This document shows positions 19,327-28,379 of a DNA stretch of 64,000 bases, piece after piece; the stretch's first letter is position 1; each line of letters opens with the position of its first letter. Below the pieces are notes generated by a model. That model was not told the origin of the DNA, made no database searches, and saw only the letters and a program-made list of their open reading frames with translations. The DNA lies in assembly GCA_963716585.1 (NCBI GenBank), contig CAVQTN010000002.1, forward strand, positions 1,094,599-1,158,598, read 5' to 3'. Made by a program: the position numbers and the translations under genes. This DNA is from JAICUY01 sp963716585 (lineage in GTDB: Bacteria > Chloroflexota > Limnocylindria > QHBO01).

Positions 19327-19734
19327 ATGACCGATTCGCCTCGACCCCATCCCGACCGCAAGGCGGTCTGGGTGGTGGAGGACGAGCTGTCCGCGGCCGA
19401 GCTGGCCGCCGACCTGTGTGACGCCGGCGGGGCCGACGCGACCCTCTTCCGCTCCGCGTTGCCCTTCCTGCGCGCCTTCCGCGAAGTCGAGCCACCCGCC
19501 GCCATCGTCCTCGACTGGCGCCTGGAGCACGAGCTCTCCGCGGCGCTGTTCATGGCGACACGGCACCGTTTCCCGCGGCTGCCGGTCATCTACTGGACCG
19601 GCAGCGAGGCCGCCAGCCTACCGGCCATGATTCGCGAGGATCCGCGCACGGTCATCGTCGACAAGGCCGGCGGGACAACCGCCTTCGACCACGCACTGCA
19701 ATGGGCGCTCGAAGCGCCCGACCAGGAGGACTGA
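19327..19734 (+). CDS. Response-regulator receiver domain protein
   Basis: 135-aa stand-alone receiver. Acidic pocket AVWVVEDELSA, phospho-acceptor Asp in AAIVLDWRLE, and the conserved Lys in VIVDKAGG are all present. There is no output domain, so it would act through protein contacts, as CheY-like proteins do. No histidine kinase is nearby. The ATG at 19327 places the first strand at the expected position; the open frame goes back to 19270. It is divergent from ispG, and a small gene follows 3 bp after its stop. Confidence 0.82.
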   Translation: MTDSPRPHPDRKAVWVVEDELSAAELAADLCDAGGADATLFRSALPFLRAFREVEPPAAIVLDWRLEHELSAALFMATRHRFPRLPVIYWTGSEAASLPAMIREDPRTVIVDKAGGTTAFDHALQWALEAPDQED

Positions 19735-19737
19735 CCG

Positions 19738-19959
19738 GTGTCCATGCACGACATGTTCAACATCCCCAAGGACCCGCATCCAAACGAGCCGGACGAGCTC
19801 ACCCCGGATACCCTGCCGCTCGACGACATCGAGCGACCCCATGACCATGCCGACGAGGGCGGCGCCGGGGGTCGTGTCGACCGCGGCGAGGTCGGTGGCG
19901 ATTCGCCGGCCAAGGACCTCGACGAGCCCGGCAGGGCCGACCGCACCCCGCGTCCCTGA
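19738..19959 (+). CDS. Small acidic hydrophilic protein, unknown
   Basis: 73-aa protein from GTG 19738 with AGGAGG at 19724-19729, spacing 8; this is better placed than the ATG at 19744. Very polar and probably disordered: many Asp, Pro and Gly, no membrane segment, no Cys. It directly follows the receiver gene and may be co-translated. Function unknown. Confidence 0.55.
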   Translation: MSMHDMFNIPKDPHPNEPDELTPDTLPLDDIERPHDHADEGGAGGRVDRGEVGGDSPAKDLDEPGRADRTPRP

Positions 19960-19975
19960 GCGCGCCGCGTGCTGA

Positions 19976-21217
19976 TCAGCCCGCGTAGCGGCCAATCAGC
20001 AGCGCGGCGTTCATGCCGCCGAAGCCGAACGAGGTCGACAGCACGACGTCGACGCGGCACGGCAGGGCATCGGCCAGGACGTGCAGGTCGCAGTCCGGGT
20101 CGAGATGGCGCAGGTTGCAGGTGCCCGGCAGCGTGTCGTGCTCGAGCGCGAGGACGCTGATCGCCGCCTCGACCGCACCGCTGGCGCCCAGGGCGTGGCC
20201 GTACAGGCCTTTCGTGCCCGACACCGGCACCTCGTCGGCGTACGCCCCCAGAGCGAGGTGCAGGGCGCGCGCCTCCGCCAGCTCGTTGAGCGGCGTCGAC
20301 GAGCCGTGCGGGTTGACGTAGCCGATCGCCTCGGCGGGAAGCGCCGCGTCGGCCAGCGCCAGTCGGACCGCTCGCGCCGATTCGCTGCCATCGGGGCGTG
20401 GCGCGGTCATATGGTAGGCGTCGTTGGTCGCGCCGAAGCCGAGCAGCTCGGCCAGGATCGGCGCACCGCGCTGCTCGGCGGCGTCACGTTCCTCGAGGGC
20501 CAGCACCGCCGCCGCCTCGCCCATCACGAAGCCGTCGCGATCAACGTCGAACGGCCGCGACGCGCTCGCCGGATCGTCATTGCGCTGCGACAGGACGTGG
20601 ATCATGGCGAAGGCGCCGAAGGTCAACGGCGCCAGGGGCGCCTCGGCGCCGCCGGCCAGGGCGGCATCCACCGAGCCGTCGCGGATGGCGTGGAAGGCCT
20701 GTCCGATGGCCACGGCGCCAGAGGCGCACGAGTTCGCGTTGCCGACCGCCGGCCCACGGGTCCCCAGGTCGAGAGCGATGTTGCTCGCGCCGGCGCCGCC
20801 GAAGACGGCCAGCGCCAGTGTCGGCGCCACGCCCCGCACGCCGCGGGTCACGTAGGCCGCGTGCTGCTCCTCGCCGAAGGCCACGCCGCCAAGGGCCGAG
20901 CCAAGGAAGACGCCGGTCCCGGCCGCATGACGGTCGTCGAGGGGCAGGCCGGCCTCCTCCGAGGCCATGCGCGCCGCGGCCACGGCAAGCTGGCTGAAGC
21001 GGTCGAGGCGCCGTGCGCGGCGTGCGTCGAGGTGGTCGCTCGCCACGAAGTCGTCGATCTGGGCCGCGATCCGCGAGGGGAACGGTGACGGATCGAAGCG
21101 GTCGATGAGCCTTGCAGCGGATTGGTTGGCCAGCACGCCGCGCCACAGGCCGCCGTGTCCATGGCCCACCGGCGTGACGGCGCCGATCCCGGTGACCACC
21201 ACCCGTCGCGGTCTCAT
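19976..21217 (-). CDS. Beta-ketoacyl-ACP synthase II (FabF-like ketosynthase)
   Basis: 413-aa thiolase-fold ketosynthase. It opens MRPRRVVVTGIGAVTPVGHG. Catalytic Cys in NSCASGAVAIG, His in YVNPHGSSTPLNE and Lys/His in GTKGLYGHALGASG form the Cys-His-His set. It condenses malonyl-ACP with an acyl primer. It is the last gene of a four-gene minus-strand operon (methyltransferase, FAD oxidoreductase, SRPBCC cyclase, ketosynthase) and overlaps the SRPBCC gene by 4 bp, which points to a special pathway more than to general fatty acid synthesis. Confidence 0.9.
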   Translation of the reverse strand: MRPRRVVVTGIGAVTPVGHGHGGLWRGVLANQSAARLIDRFDPSPFPSRIAAQIDDFVASDHLDARRARRLDRFSQLAVAAARMASEEAGLPLDDRHAAGTGVFLGSALGGVAFGEEQHAAYVTRGVRGVAPTLALAVFGGAGASNIALDLGTRGPAVGNANSCASGAVAIGQAFHAIRDGSVDAALAGGAEAPLAPLTFGAFAMIHVLSQRNDDPASASRPFDVDRDGFVMGEAAAVLALEERDAAEQRGAPILAELLGFGATNDAYHMTAPRPDGSESARAVRLALADAALPAEAIGYVNPHGSSTPLNELAEARALHLALGAYADEVPVSGTKGLYGHALGASGAVEAAISVLALEHDTLPGTCNLRHLDPDCDLHVLADALPCRVDVVLSTSFGFGGMNAALLIGRYAG

Positions 21218-21657
21218 TGGTCTGCCTCGGCGAGCAGCTTCATGCGCTGCAGGGTGCGGCCGGCGATGGCGTCCACGAAGTGCGGGCCGATGACACGGCT
21301 CGCCGCGAACCCGCCGATCAGCGGCCAGGCCAGGTGCAGCTCGTGCTCGATGCTCACCTCCGTGCCGCCCTCGACCGGCACGAGCCGCCAGGCGACCCGC
21401 ATGCCGCGCGTCAGGCCGCCGGTGTGCGTGAACTCGATGACGCCGTCGTCGGGGACCGGTCGCTGGGTCGCTCGCCAGCGTACCGGGATGGGGCCACGAC
21501 GCGCGCCCATGGCGAAGCTCCGCTCCCCGTGGGCTGCTGGCAGCCGGCGGACGTAGCGGTAGTGCGGCAGCAGCTGCGGCCAGCGCTCGACATCCGCCGC
21601 AAGGGCGAAGATCCGCTCACGCGGGGCGGCCATCCGGATGCGCATGACGCTCCTCAC
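21214..21657 (-). CDS. SRPBCC family protein (polyketide cyclase/aromatase-like)
   Basis: 147-aa START-like fold. Opening VRSVMRIRMAAPRERIFALAADVERWPQ is the standard helix-grip start, with later IPVRWRATQR and GTEVSIEHELHLAWPLIG. The GTG at 21657 overlaps the stop of the FAD gene by 4 bp (GTGA). The ATG at 21645, with AGGAG 4 nt upstream, is an alternative and would give 143 aa. SRPBCC proteins bind hydrophobic ligands; next to a ketosynthase they often cyclise polyketide chains. Confidence 0.85.
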   Translation of the reverse strand: MRSVMRIRMAAPRERIFALAADVERWPQLLPHYRYVRRLPAAHGERSFAMGARRGPIPVRWRATQRPVPDDGVIEFTHTGGLTRGMRVAWRLVPVEGGTEVSIEHELHLAWPLIGGFAASRVIGPHFVDAIAGRTLQRMKLLAEADQ

Positions 21658-22823
21658 GGTCGCAGCACCTCCCAGACTGCCGCCGGCGAGAGCGCCGCGC
21701 TGGCCGGCAGGCAGTCGCCGAGCGCGGAAGCGAAGCGCAGCCGCGCTGCATCGCGCGTGGCCAGGCGGCGGGTGGCGTAGCCAAGCAGGGCTGGAGCGAC
21801 GAGCAACGACTGGACGGTCCAGGTCAACGCGTCCTTGGCCGCGAAGGCTCGACGCCGCTCCGCGCGGTAGGCGGCCACCGGATCCGGGGCCAGCAGCGCC
21901 GCCGCCGCGGCGCGTGCCGAGCGCAGGGCGCGGTAGATGCCCTCCCCGGTGAACGGGTCGACGAAGCCCGCCGCATCGCCGATCAGCATCCAGCCCGGAC
22001 CGGCGACCCGGCCGACACGCTGGCCGATCGGCGACGCGCCGCGGATCGGGGTCAATCGCCGCGCGCCGGCGAGGCGTCGTGCGACCCGCGGCAGCGACGC
22101 GATCGCCGCCTCGTAGCGCCGCTCGGCGTGTCCTCCGCGCAGCAGCGGGAGCGCCATCCCCACGTTCAGCTCGCCGTTCGGCGTCGGCGCCAGGCCGATG
22201 TAGATACCCGCGCCGACGTGCATCTCGCCGCTGCGCTGCAGCTCTTCGACGCCCGAGTAGTGCGCCACGAGACCCAGGCGCCGAGGGAAGCGCACCGGTC
22301 GCTCCACGCCGAGCCGGCGGGCCATCCGCGACCGCGCGCCGTCGGCGCCGACCACCCAGCGCGCTGCGACGCGCAGGTCGGCCTCGGGGCCGCGCAGATC
22401 GGCTCCCACGACGCGATTGGCGTCCAGCCGCACGGTCAGCAGCCGCGTCCCTTCCAACAGCCGCGCCCCGCACTCCACGGCATGGGTCGCCAATCGGGCA
22501 TCGAACGATCGCCGGTCGACGCCCCAGGCCGTCCGCCGGCCGTGCTCGTCGGCATAGCGCAAGTCCGTCGCACGACCGTCCACGAAAAGTCGCATCCCGT
22601 CGAGCGGCAGGGCCGCCGCGGCCCAGGCGTCCGGGACGAGCCCGAGTCGCAGCAGCTCCTCGACGATGCGCGGGCTGGCGTACTCGGCACAGGCCTTGGG
22701 GCGGGGATGGTGCGCCGCCTCGACCAGCACCACGTTCAGGCCACGACGGGCGGCGGCGGTGGCCAGCGCCGAGCCGGCAGGGCCTGCCCCGATGACCAGC
22801 AGGTCGCAGCGCAGGTCGGTCAT
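21654..22823 (-). CDS. FAD-dependent oxidoreductase, geranylgeranyl reductase-like
   Basis: 389-aa flavoprotein with the N-terminal dinucleotide motif DLLVIGAGPAGSALA, PRPKACAEYASPRIVEELL as in geranylgeranyl reductases, a middle VVGADGARSRMAR, and the second FAD motif GWMLIGDAAGFVDPFTGEGI. Members reduce or hydroxylate isoprenoid or aromatic substrates. It sits 17 bp after the methyltransferase and overlaps the SRPBCC gene. Confidence 0.9.
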   Translation of the reverse strand: MTDLRCDLLVIGAGPAGSALATAAARRGLNVVLVEAAHHPRPKACAEYASPRIVEELLRLGLVPDAWAAAALPLDGMRLFVDGRATDLRYADEHGRRTAWGVDRRSFDARLATHAVECGARLLEGTRLLTVRLDANRVVGADLRGPEADLRVAARWVVGADGARSRMARRLGVERPVRFPRRLGLVAHYSGVEELQRSGEMHVGAGIYIGLAPTPNGELNVGMALPLLRGGHAERRYEAAIASLPRVARRLAGARRLTPIRGASPIGQRVGRVAGPGWMLIGDAAGFVDPFTGEGIYRALRSARAAAAALLAPDPVAAYRAERRRAFAAKDALTWTVQSLLVAPALLGYATRRLATRDAARLRFASALGDCLPASAALSPAAVWEVLRP

Positions 22824-22840
22824 CGGCCGTCGGTCGGGGA

Positions 22841-23584
22841 TCAGAGCGCCACGGCGGCGGTGACGACCCGCGGCATCATCGAGGCCGAGCGCCAGACCGT
22901 CAAGAGGCCGGCCGCATGGAGTAGCTCGTCGAGCTCGCGCAGCGAGTAGGCGCGGCGTGCCGAGGCAAGCCCGTCATGTCGCGTGTAGCGTGCGCGGGTC
23001 AGCCCCAGCACCAGCGCGCCGGTGACCGCGTAGGCCAGCGGCCCGCGGCGCAGATCGTTGATCACGACCCCAACGCGTGAGACGCGGCGCATCTCGGCCA
23101 GCATGGCCAGCGCGTCCTGCGGCTCGAGGTGATGCAGCAGCAGCGACGCGTGGGCGACGTCGACCGACGCGTCGTCCAGCGGCAGGAAGCGACAGTCGGC
23201 GACCAGCGAGGTGACGTCCGGGTCGCGCGCCAGGCGCCGACGCGCCAGTCCCATCACCGATGGATGGTTGTCGACCGCGGTCACCGTCCAGTGCGCCGGC
23301 CCGCGGCGGCCGTGGCGCGCGAAGGCGATCGGCATCTCGCCGCCGCCGGTCCCCAGGTCCAGGACCCGCAGGGTGCGCATGCCGTCGGCCAGCAGCTCGA
23401 TGGCGCTGATGCTGGTGGCGGTGCCGCCTGGCAGCCGGTTGAGCATCGCCAGCTCGCGGAGGTTGGCGCGCAGCTCAGCGGTGTCGAGCGCCTCGCCGTC
23501 GAGCAGCTCCCGCTCGTGGCTACGGTGCGCCATGAGGCGCGGCGTCAGGTGTCGCGAGGGGCGCCGCAGCCGAAGGTTGTTCAC
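22841..23584 (-). CDS. Class I SAM-dependent methyltransferase
   Basis: 247-aa protein from GTG 23584 with GAGGAG just upstream. SAM motif I is VLDLGTGGGEMPIAF; motif II-like TAVDNHPSVMGLARRRL; then VADCRFLPLDDASVDVAHASLLLHHL. The first half has NLRELAMLNRLPGG, seen in methyltransferases that lie beside type III polyketide synthases and reductases. It is the first gene of the four-gene operon; trxB is divergent. Confidence 0.88.
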   Translation of the reverse strand: MNNLRLRRPSRHLTPRLMAHRSHERELLDGEALDTAELRANLRELAMLNRLPGGTATSISAIELLADGMRTLRVLDLGTGGGEMPIAFARHGRRGPAHWTVTAVDNHPSVMGLARRRLARDPDVTSLVADCRFLPLDDASVDVAHASLLLHHLEPQDALAMLAEMRRVSRVGVVINDLRRGPLAYAVTGALVLGLTRARYTRHDGLASARRAYSLRELDELLHAAGLLTVWRSASMMPRVVTAAVAL

Positions 23585-23679
23585 AAGCTCCTCATCCTGC
23601 AGAGGGTACGCCCGCGGACACGCTTCGCATCGGCGGTGAGGGTGGATTCGACGGTCATCGCGCTACACTACGAGGCAGG

Positions 23680-24678
23680 ATGACTGCCACGATCCCGCCG
23701 ACCACCGAGACCTCGCAGCCGACCGACGATCGGCGCCGCAAGGTCGCCATCATCGGCTCAGGACCCGCCGGATTGACCGCCGCGCTGTATGCCGCGCGAG
23801 CCAACCTGGATCCGATCGTCTTCGGTGGCTACGTGCCCTACGGCCAGCTGATGATCACCACCGATGTCGAGAACTACCCCGGCTTCCCGAACGGGATCCT
23901 GGGCCCGGAGCTGATGGACCTCTTCAAGGAACAGGCCCTGCGCTTCGGGGCGAAGATCATCGAAAAGGACGTCACGCGCGTCGACTTCAGCCGGCGCCCG
24001 TTCCGGCTGTGGCTCGGCGAGGACGACTACCTGGCCGATGCGGTCATCGTCGCCACCGGCGCCTCGGCGCTGTGGCTGGGGCTGCCGTCCGAGGAGGAGT
24101 TCCGCGGCCGCGGCGTCTCGGCGTGTGCCACCTGCGACGGGTTCTTCTTCCGCGACCGCGAGATCGCGGTGGCTGGTGGCGGCGACACCGCGCTCGAGGA
24201 GGCCCTGTTCCTGACCCGCTTCGCCTCGAAGGTGACCATGCTCGTGCGCCGCGACCAGTTCCGTGGGTCGAAGATCATGGTCGACCGCGCGATCTCGCAC
24301 CCGAAGATCGAGATCCTGCACAACCGCGAGGTCGCCGAAGTGCGCGGCGCCATGACCGTCGAGTCCCTCCTGCTGCGCGACACCGAGACCGGCGAGGAGA
24401 GCGAGCTGCCGGCGCAGGGCCTCTTCGTGGCGATCGGCTACAAGCCGAACACCGAGCTGTTCGCCGGGCAGCTCGAGCTCGACGAGCGCGGCTACCTGAA
24501 GGTCACCGGCGAGACGGGATCGGCCATCGAGGGAGTCTTCATCGCCGGAGACGTGCACGACCATCGCTACCGCCAGGCGGTGACGGCGGCCGGCGACGGC
24601 TGTCGAGCTGCGATCGACGTCGAGCGCTGGCTCGAGTCGGTCGGCGAGATCCAGGCCTCGACCGCCACGAACTGGTAG
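23680..24678 (+). CDS. trxB: Thioredoxin-disulfide reductase
   Basis: 332-aa flavoprotein. FAD motif KVAIIGSGPAGLTAALYAA, redox-active CATCDGFFF, NADPH motif VAGGGDTALEEALFLT, and C-terminal GVFIAGDVHDHRYRQAVTAAGDGC are all present. It reduces thioredoxin with NADPH in the cytoplasm. A TACACT box (23664-23669) lies 10 nt before the ATG, so the leader is very short. Confidence 0.97.
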   Translation: MTATIPPTTETSQPTDDRRRKVAIIGSGPAGLTAALYAARANLDPIVFGGYVPYGQLMITTDVENYPGFPNGILGPELMDLFKEQALRFGAKIIEKDVTRVDFSRRPFRLWLGEDDYLADAVIVATGASALWLGLPSEEEFRGRGVSACATCDGFFFRDREIAVAGGGDTALEEALFLTRFASKVTMLVRRDQFRGSKIMVDRAISHPKIEILHNREVAEVRGAMTVESLLLRDTETGEESELPAQGLFVAIGYKPNTELFAGQLELDERGYLKVTGETGSAIEGVFIAGDVHDHRYRQAVTAAGDGCRAAIDVERWLESVGEIQASTATNW

Positions 24679-24687
24679 CCGCGACCA

Positions 24688-25803
24688 CTAGGCCACCTCG
24701 CGGCGCAGCGTCGCAGAGGCCGCCACGATCACCAGCACGCAGAAGCCCGCCAGCACCGCCACGTCTCGCACGACCATCCCCGAATCGAGCCCGGCCCCGC
24801 GCAGCATCACCTCGCGCAATGCATCGACCGCATAGGTCAGCGGCAACACGTTGGAGATGACCTGGAGCCAGCCCGGTTCGCCGCTCACCGGCACGAGCAG
24901 CCCCGACAGAAGGATCTGGGGCACCACCACGAGCGGGATGAACTGCACCGCTTCGAACTCGGTTCGCGCGAAGGTCGACAGGAAGATGCCCAGCGACACC
25001 GCCCCCACCGCCAGCAGCACCTCGAGGCCGAAGATGAGCCACACCGATCCGGCGTTGTAGAGCTTCAGCACGAGCAGCCCGAAGCCGAGCACCTCGGCGG
25101 CCTGCACCAGCGCGACGATCGTGAAGCCGATCATGTAGCCGACCACGATCTCGGTGCGCCGCAGCGGGCTCGCCATCAGCCGCTCCAGCGTCCCGGCGGA
25201 GCGCTCCCGCAGGAACGAGACGCAGGTCACGACGTAGACCAGCAGGAAGACGAGCAGCCCGATGAACGGGCCGCCGAGCAGGTCGAGCGCGTCGAGTTTC
25301 CCCCCGCCGTACAGGGCGCGGACATGCGGCTCGATGCGCGGCAGGGATGCCGTGGGTGCTCCGGGCGGCGGGGTCGGGGCGGACGCCGCAGCCGCCGACA
25401 GCACCGCCCGTTGCAGCGCTGTCGGCACGAGGGCCGCCACCTGCTGATCGGTTCCGTCGACCACCACCTCGGGACGCAGCACCCCGTCGCTGCCCGGCGC
25501 CGTCAGCACCACGTAGGCGTCCAGCTCGCCGTTGCGCAGGCCGGCATCGGCCTGGTCGACCGAGGCGAGCCGTCTGGCCTTGATCGCGTCGGAATCCTCG
25601 AGTGCCGCCGCGATGAGCGACGGGAGCGGCGACCGGTCGGCGACGACCCCCACGCTCGGTTGCGGCGCGTTGGTCCTGAACAGGAGCGCGAACAGGCCGA
25701 GCACCAGCAGTGGCGTGACGAACAGGATGGCCAGCGTTCGTCGGTCGTGGCGGAACTGCTCGAGCAGGCGAATCGTGATCGCCAGCGTCCGGCGCAGGCT
25801 CAT
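24688..25803 (-). CDS. ABC transporter permease (ABC-2 type, YhgE/DrrB-like)
   Basis: 371-aa membrane protein starting at the ATG at 25803, which overlaps the ATPase stop by 4 bp. Helix 1 near residues 22-42, then a large external domain (about 45-170), then five helices. The segment VTCVSFLRERSAGTLERLMASPLRRTE is typical of ABC-2 permeases. Together with the ATPase it should form an exporter. Convergent with trxB, 9 bp apart. Confidence 0.92.
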   Translation of the reverse strand: MSLRRTLAITIRLLEQFRHDRRTLAILFVTPLLVLGLFALLFRTNAPQPSVGVVADRSPLPSLIAAALEDSDAIKARRLASVDQADAGLRNGELDAYVVLTAPGSDGVLRPEVVVDGTDQQVAALVPTALQRAVLSAAAASAPTPPPGAPTASLPRIEPHVRALYGGGKLDALDLLGGPFIGLLVFLLVYVVTCVSFLRERSAGTLERLMASPLRRTEIVVGYMIGFTIVALVQAAEVLGFGLLVLKLYNAGSVWLIFGLEVLLAVGAVSLGIFLSTFARTEFEAVQFIPLVVVPQILLSGLLVPVSGEPGWLQVISNVLPLTYAVDALREVMLRGAGLDSGMVVRDVAVLAGFCVLVIVAASATLRREVA

Positions 25804-26507
25804 GCGTGCGCTCCCGAGAGCTTCAGGAAGGCATCCTCCAGCCTCGTCGTGCCGGCCAGCGCCAGCAGCTCGCGAACCGTTCCCTCCGCCAGCAGCCGCC
25901 CGTGGCGGATGAGGCCCAGCCGGTCGGCGCGCTCCGCCTCGTCCATGACGTGGCTCGACACCAGGATCGTGGTTCCGCCGGCCGCCATCTCGCGCAGCCC
26001 GTCCCAGAGCTGCGCGCGGAGCTGCGGATCGACGCCGACCGTCGGCTCGTCGAGCAGCAGCAGGTCGGGGCGGTGCACCAGCGCGCAGGCCAGCGACAGC
26101 CGCGTGCGCATGCCGCCCGACAGCGTCGCGGCAAGCGAGGCGCGGCGGTCCCACAGGTCGACGAAGCGCAGCGCCGCTTCGACATCGCCCCCGCCGTGCA
26201 CACGAGCGAAGAAGCGCACGTTCTCCTCAGCGCTGAGATCGGCATACAGGGCCGCCGCCTGGGTCATGTACCCGATCCGTGCCAGCACCTGGCGCTGCGG
26301 CATCCGCACGCCCAGGATCTCGAGCTCGCCGGCGTCCGGCCTGACCAGGCCGACGAAGGAGCGGATGAGCGTGGTCTTGCCCGCCCCGTTCGGGCCCAGC
26401 AGGCCATAGACCATCCCGGTCGGCACGCTGAGCGTCACGCCGTCCAGCGCGGCGAGCCTGCCGAAGCGCTTGCGGACATCGCGCGCCGCGATGGCGATAT
26501 CGGTCAC
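25800..26507 (-). CDS. ABC transporter ATP-binding protein
   Basis: 235-aa ATPase with Walker A GLLGPNGAGKTTLI, signature TLSGGMRTRLSLACAL, Walker B LLLLDEPTVGVDP and switch His in SSHVMDEAERAD. First gene of the two-gene exporter operon with the permease. The 65 bp upstream to the DUF1028 gene shows nothing clear. Confidence 0.93.
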   Translation of the reverse strand: MTDIAIAARDVRKRFGRLAALDGVTLSVPTGMVYGLLGPNGAGKTTLIRSFVGLVRPDAGELEILGVRMPQRQVLARIGYMTQAAALYADLSAEENVRFFARVHGGGDVEAALRFVDLWDRRASLAATLSGGMRTRLSLACALVHRPDLLLLDEPTVGVDPQLRAQLWDGLREMAAGGTTILVSSHVMDEAERADRLGLIRHGRLLAEGTVRELLALAGTTRLEDAFLKLSGAHA

Positions 26508-26572
26508 GCGCCGGCTCCCGCGCGAGCCAACCCGTCGAGGATGGCACCGCTCACCGGCTGTCCCGTCAAGTC

Positions 26573-27484
26573 TCAGGCTGTCGCGATTGTGTCGCCGGAC
26601 GCCAGGCGGGCGGCGAGCTCGGGCGTGATGCCCTCGCGCCTGGCGGCGGCCAGGTGCTCGAGGGTGGTCCGCCAGCGCGCGTCCGCCGCGAAGGCCACCG
26701 CCAGCTCGCGACGTGCCGCGTCGAGGTCGCCGCGCTTGGCGTACTCCAGCCCCATCCAGAAGACGAGCTCCATGGCGTCCGGCGCGCGCCGGCGCGCCTC
26801 CGCGTAACGCGCGGCCTCGTCCTGCCCGGCCACGGCCGCATCGCCCGCGTCATCGAGCAGGCCATAGGCCTCCTGCAGCGTGACCAACCGGCGCAGCTCC
26901 GGCACCGGGTCGGGGTGATCCTCGATGCGCAGGTCCATCAGCCGGCCGCGCCAGGCCGCCGTTTGCACTGATGCCTCGACGATCATGATCGCCGCGGACT
27001 GGCGTCCACGCACGTCGCCACCCTCGCGCTCGGCCGCCTCGAGCGCGAGCAGCAGCCGCTCGCTGAAGGGCGCGTGCGGTGCACCTTCGTAGGCCTCAGC
27101 CATGGCCGGCCAGCAGCTCTCGCGCTCGAGCAGATTGCCCTGGACGCTGAAACCGTCGCGGACCAGGTGGCCGGCCGCCGGAATCGTCTCCGAGCCGGTG
27201 AACGCGGCCGCGCGCCCCTCGGCGTCCACCACCCCGAGTTGTCGCTGCTGCGCCTCTGGATCGGAGGCGACCAGGGCGGCGACGGCCTCATCGGCCGAGC
27301 GCCCGGCGCGCAGCAGCTCGAGGCCGACGGGTCCAAACGACAGGTTGACCGATGCCTGCGTGGCGAGCGCGCCGACGCCTGCCTCCAGCCAGGGCACGAC
27401 CGGCCCGACCCCCAGGTAATGCGACTGTACGGCGACACCGAAGCGACCGGTCGTCGGGTCGCGCGCGACGATGCTGTAGGTCAT
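26573..27484 (-). CDS. DUF1028 domain protein (Ntn-hydrolase-like)
   Basis: 303-aa protein opening MTYSIVARDPTTGRFGVAVQS, the DUF1028 start, with LATQASVNLSFGPVGLELL. The first 205 residues are the Ntn-hydrolase-like domain. The remainder is a helical, TPR-like extension (ELRRLVTLQEAYGLL; FWMGLEYAKRGDLDAARREL), often annotated as a peptidoglycan-binding-like domain in this family. Activity is unknown. The start overlaps the stop of the LLM gene by 4 bp. Confidence 0.88.
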   Translation of the reverse strand: MTYSIVARDPTTGRFGVAVQSHYLGVGPVVPWLEAGVGALATQASVNLSFGPVGLELLRAGRSADEAVAALVASDPEAQQRQLGVVDAEGRAAAFTGSETIPAAGHLVRDGFSVQGNLLERESCWPAMAEAYEGAPHAPFSERLLLALEAAEREGGDVRGRQSAAIMIVEASVQTAAWRGRLMDLRIEDHPDPVPELRRLVTLQEAYGLLDDAGDAAVAGQDEAARYAEARRRAPDAMELVFWMGLEYAKRGDLDAARRELAVAFAADARWRTTLEHLAAARREGITPELAARLASGDTIATA

Positions 27485-28272
27485 GGGTCCAGCGTAGCCG
27501 GTGCCGCCGCGCGAGCGACGGTCAGCCAGGCATTCACGTCGTCGGCCAGCGGCAATGCGCGCACGACGCACGAGTCCAGGGCCCGGCGGTATGGCGCCAG
27601 CGCGCCGGGCAGCTCGGCGGGGTCCTCGCAGGCTACGCCGATCAGCCCAGGTCCCTGCTCCTCGACCTGGCGCGCGTACCACGTTCCGGCGCGGGCGTAG
27701 CCGGCGATCTCGGCAGCCAGCCGCTGCTCGGCACCCTGGCCAACCGCGACCCGCACGTAGGCGGCCACGCGCGGCGGCTGCCGGCCGGCCTCGGCCGCGC
27801 CGGCCTCGATGTGCTCGCGGGACTCGGCGACCCGGAACGGCCCGGCCCAGTTCAGCAGTACCACGTCGGCAACGCGACCAGCGAGATGCAACATCCGTGG
27901 CCCGACCGCGGCGACCCCGATGCGCACGTCGGGCAGCCGCCGGCGCAGCTCGAAAACCCCCTGCTCGACGAGCGCCAGCGAGCGCGACCGGCCGCTGCCC
28001 ACGCCGAGCACCAGCTGCTCACGTCGCAGCTCGGACGTGGCAAGCTCGGAGATGACCTGCGCCGGCGTGCGCTCGCTGAGGCCAATGACCCCCACGCACA
28101 GGTCCACGCGACGCGTTCGGACGGCGCACGCGGCCAGCGCGGCGAGTCCCGACCCGCGTCGCGTGTCGTTGGCCCACAGCTCGTCGTAACCCAGCGCCTC
28201 GATCTCACTGCCCAGCCGTGCCAGGTCCGGCCGAGGCGCCGCGGTGAATCCGAATCCGTCATGGCGCTCCAC
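27481..28272 (-). CDS. LLM class flavin/F420-dependent oxidoreductase
   Basis: 263-aa TIM-barrel protein from GTG 28272. Matches to the luciferase-like family include LARLGSEIEALGYDELWAND, VDLCVGVIGLSERTP, REQLVLGVGSGRSRSL and VRIGVAAVGPRMLHLAGRVAD. In this lineage F420 is the more likely cofactor than FMN. The frame is open up to 28350, which would run into the promoter of the divergent ACT gene, so the shorter start is preferred. No ribosome site is clear. Confidence 0.82.
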   Translation of the reverse strand: MERHDGFGFTAAPRPDLARLGSEIEALGYDELWANDTRRGSGLAALAACAVRTRRVDLCVGVIGLSERTPAQVISELATSELRREQLVLGVGSGRSRSLALVEQGVFELRRRLPDVRIGVAAVGPRMLHLAGRVADVVLLNWAGPFRVAESREHIEAGAAEAGRQPPRVAAYVRVAVGQGAEQRLAAEIAGYARAGTWYARQVEEQGPGLIGVACEDPAELPGALAPYRRALDSCVVRALPLADDVNAWLTVARAAAPATLDP

Positions 28273-28379
28273 GCCGAAGATGATGACAGGCGGCGTACAC
28301 TCGGTGTCCTGAGCCGACCCGATGTCGCGTCGGGCGAGCGACCCGACCACCGAGCCGGCCTCTCCCCAAGGAGGTGCGT

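Noticed and set aside
17429..19495. 688-codon open frame overlapping ispG
   Set aside because: Arg/Pro-rich shadow frame of a high-GC gene; no motif, while ispG in the other frame is unambiguous.
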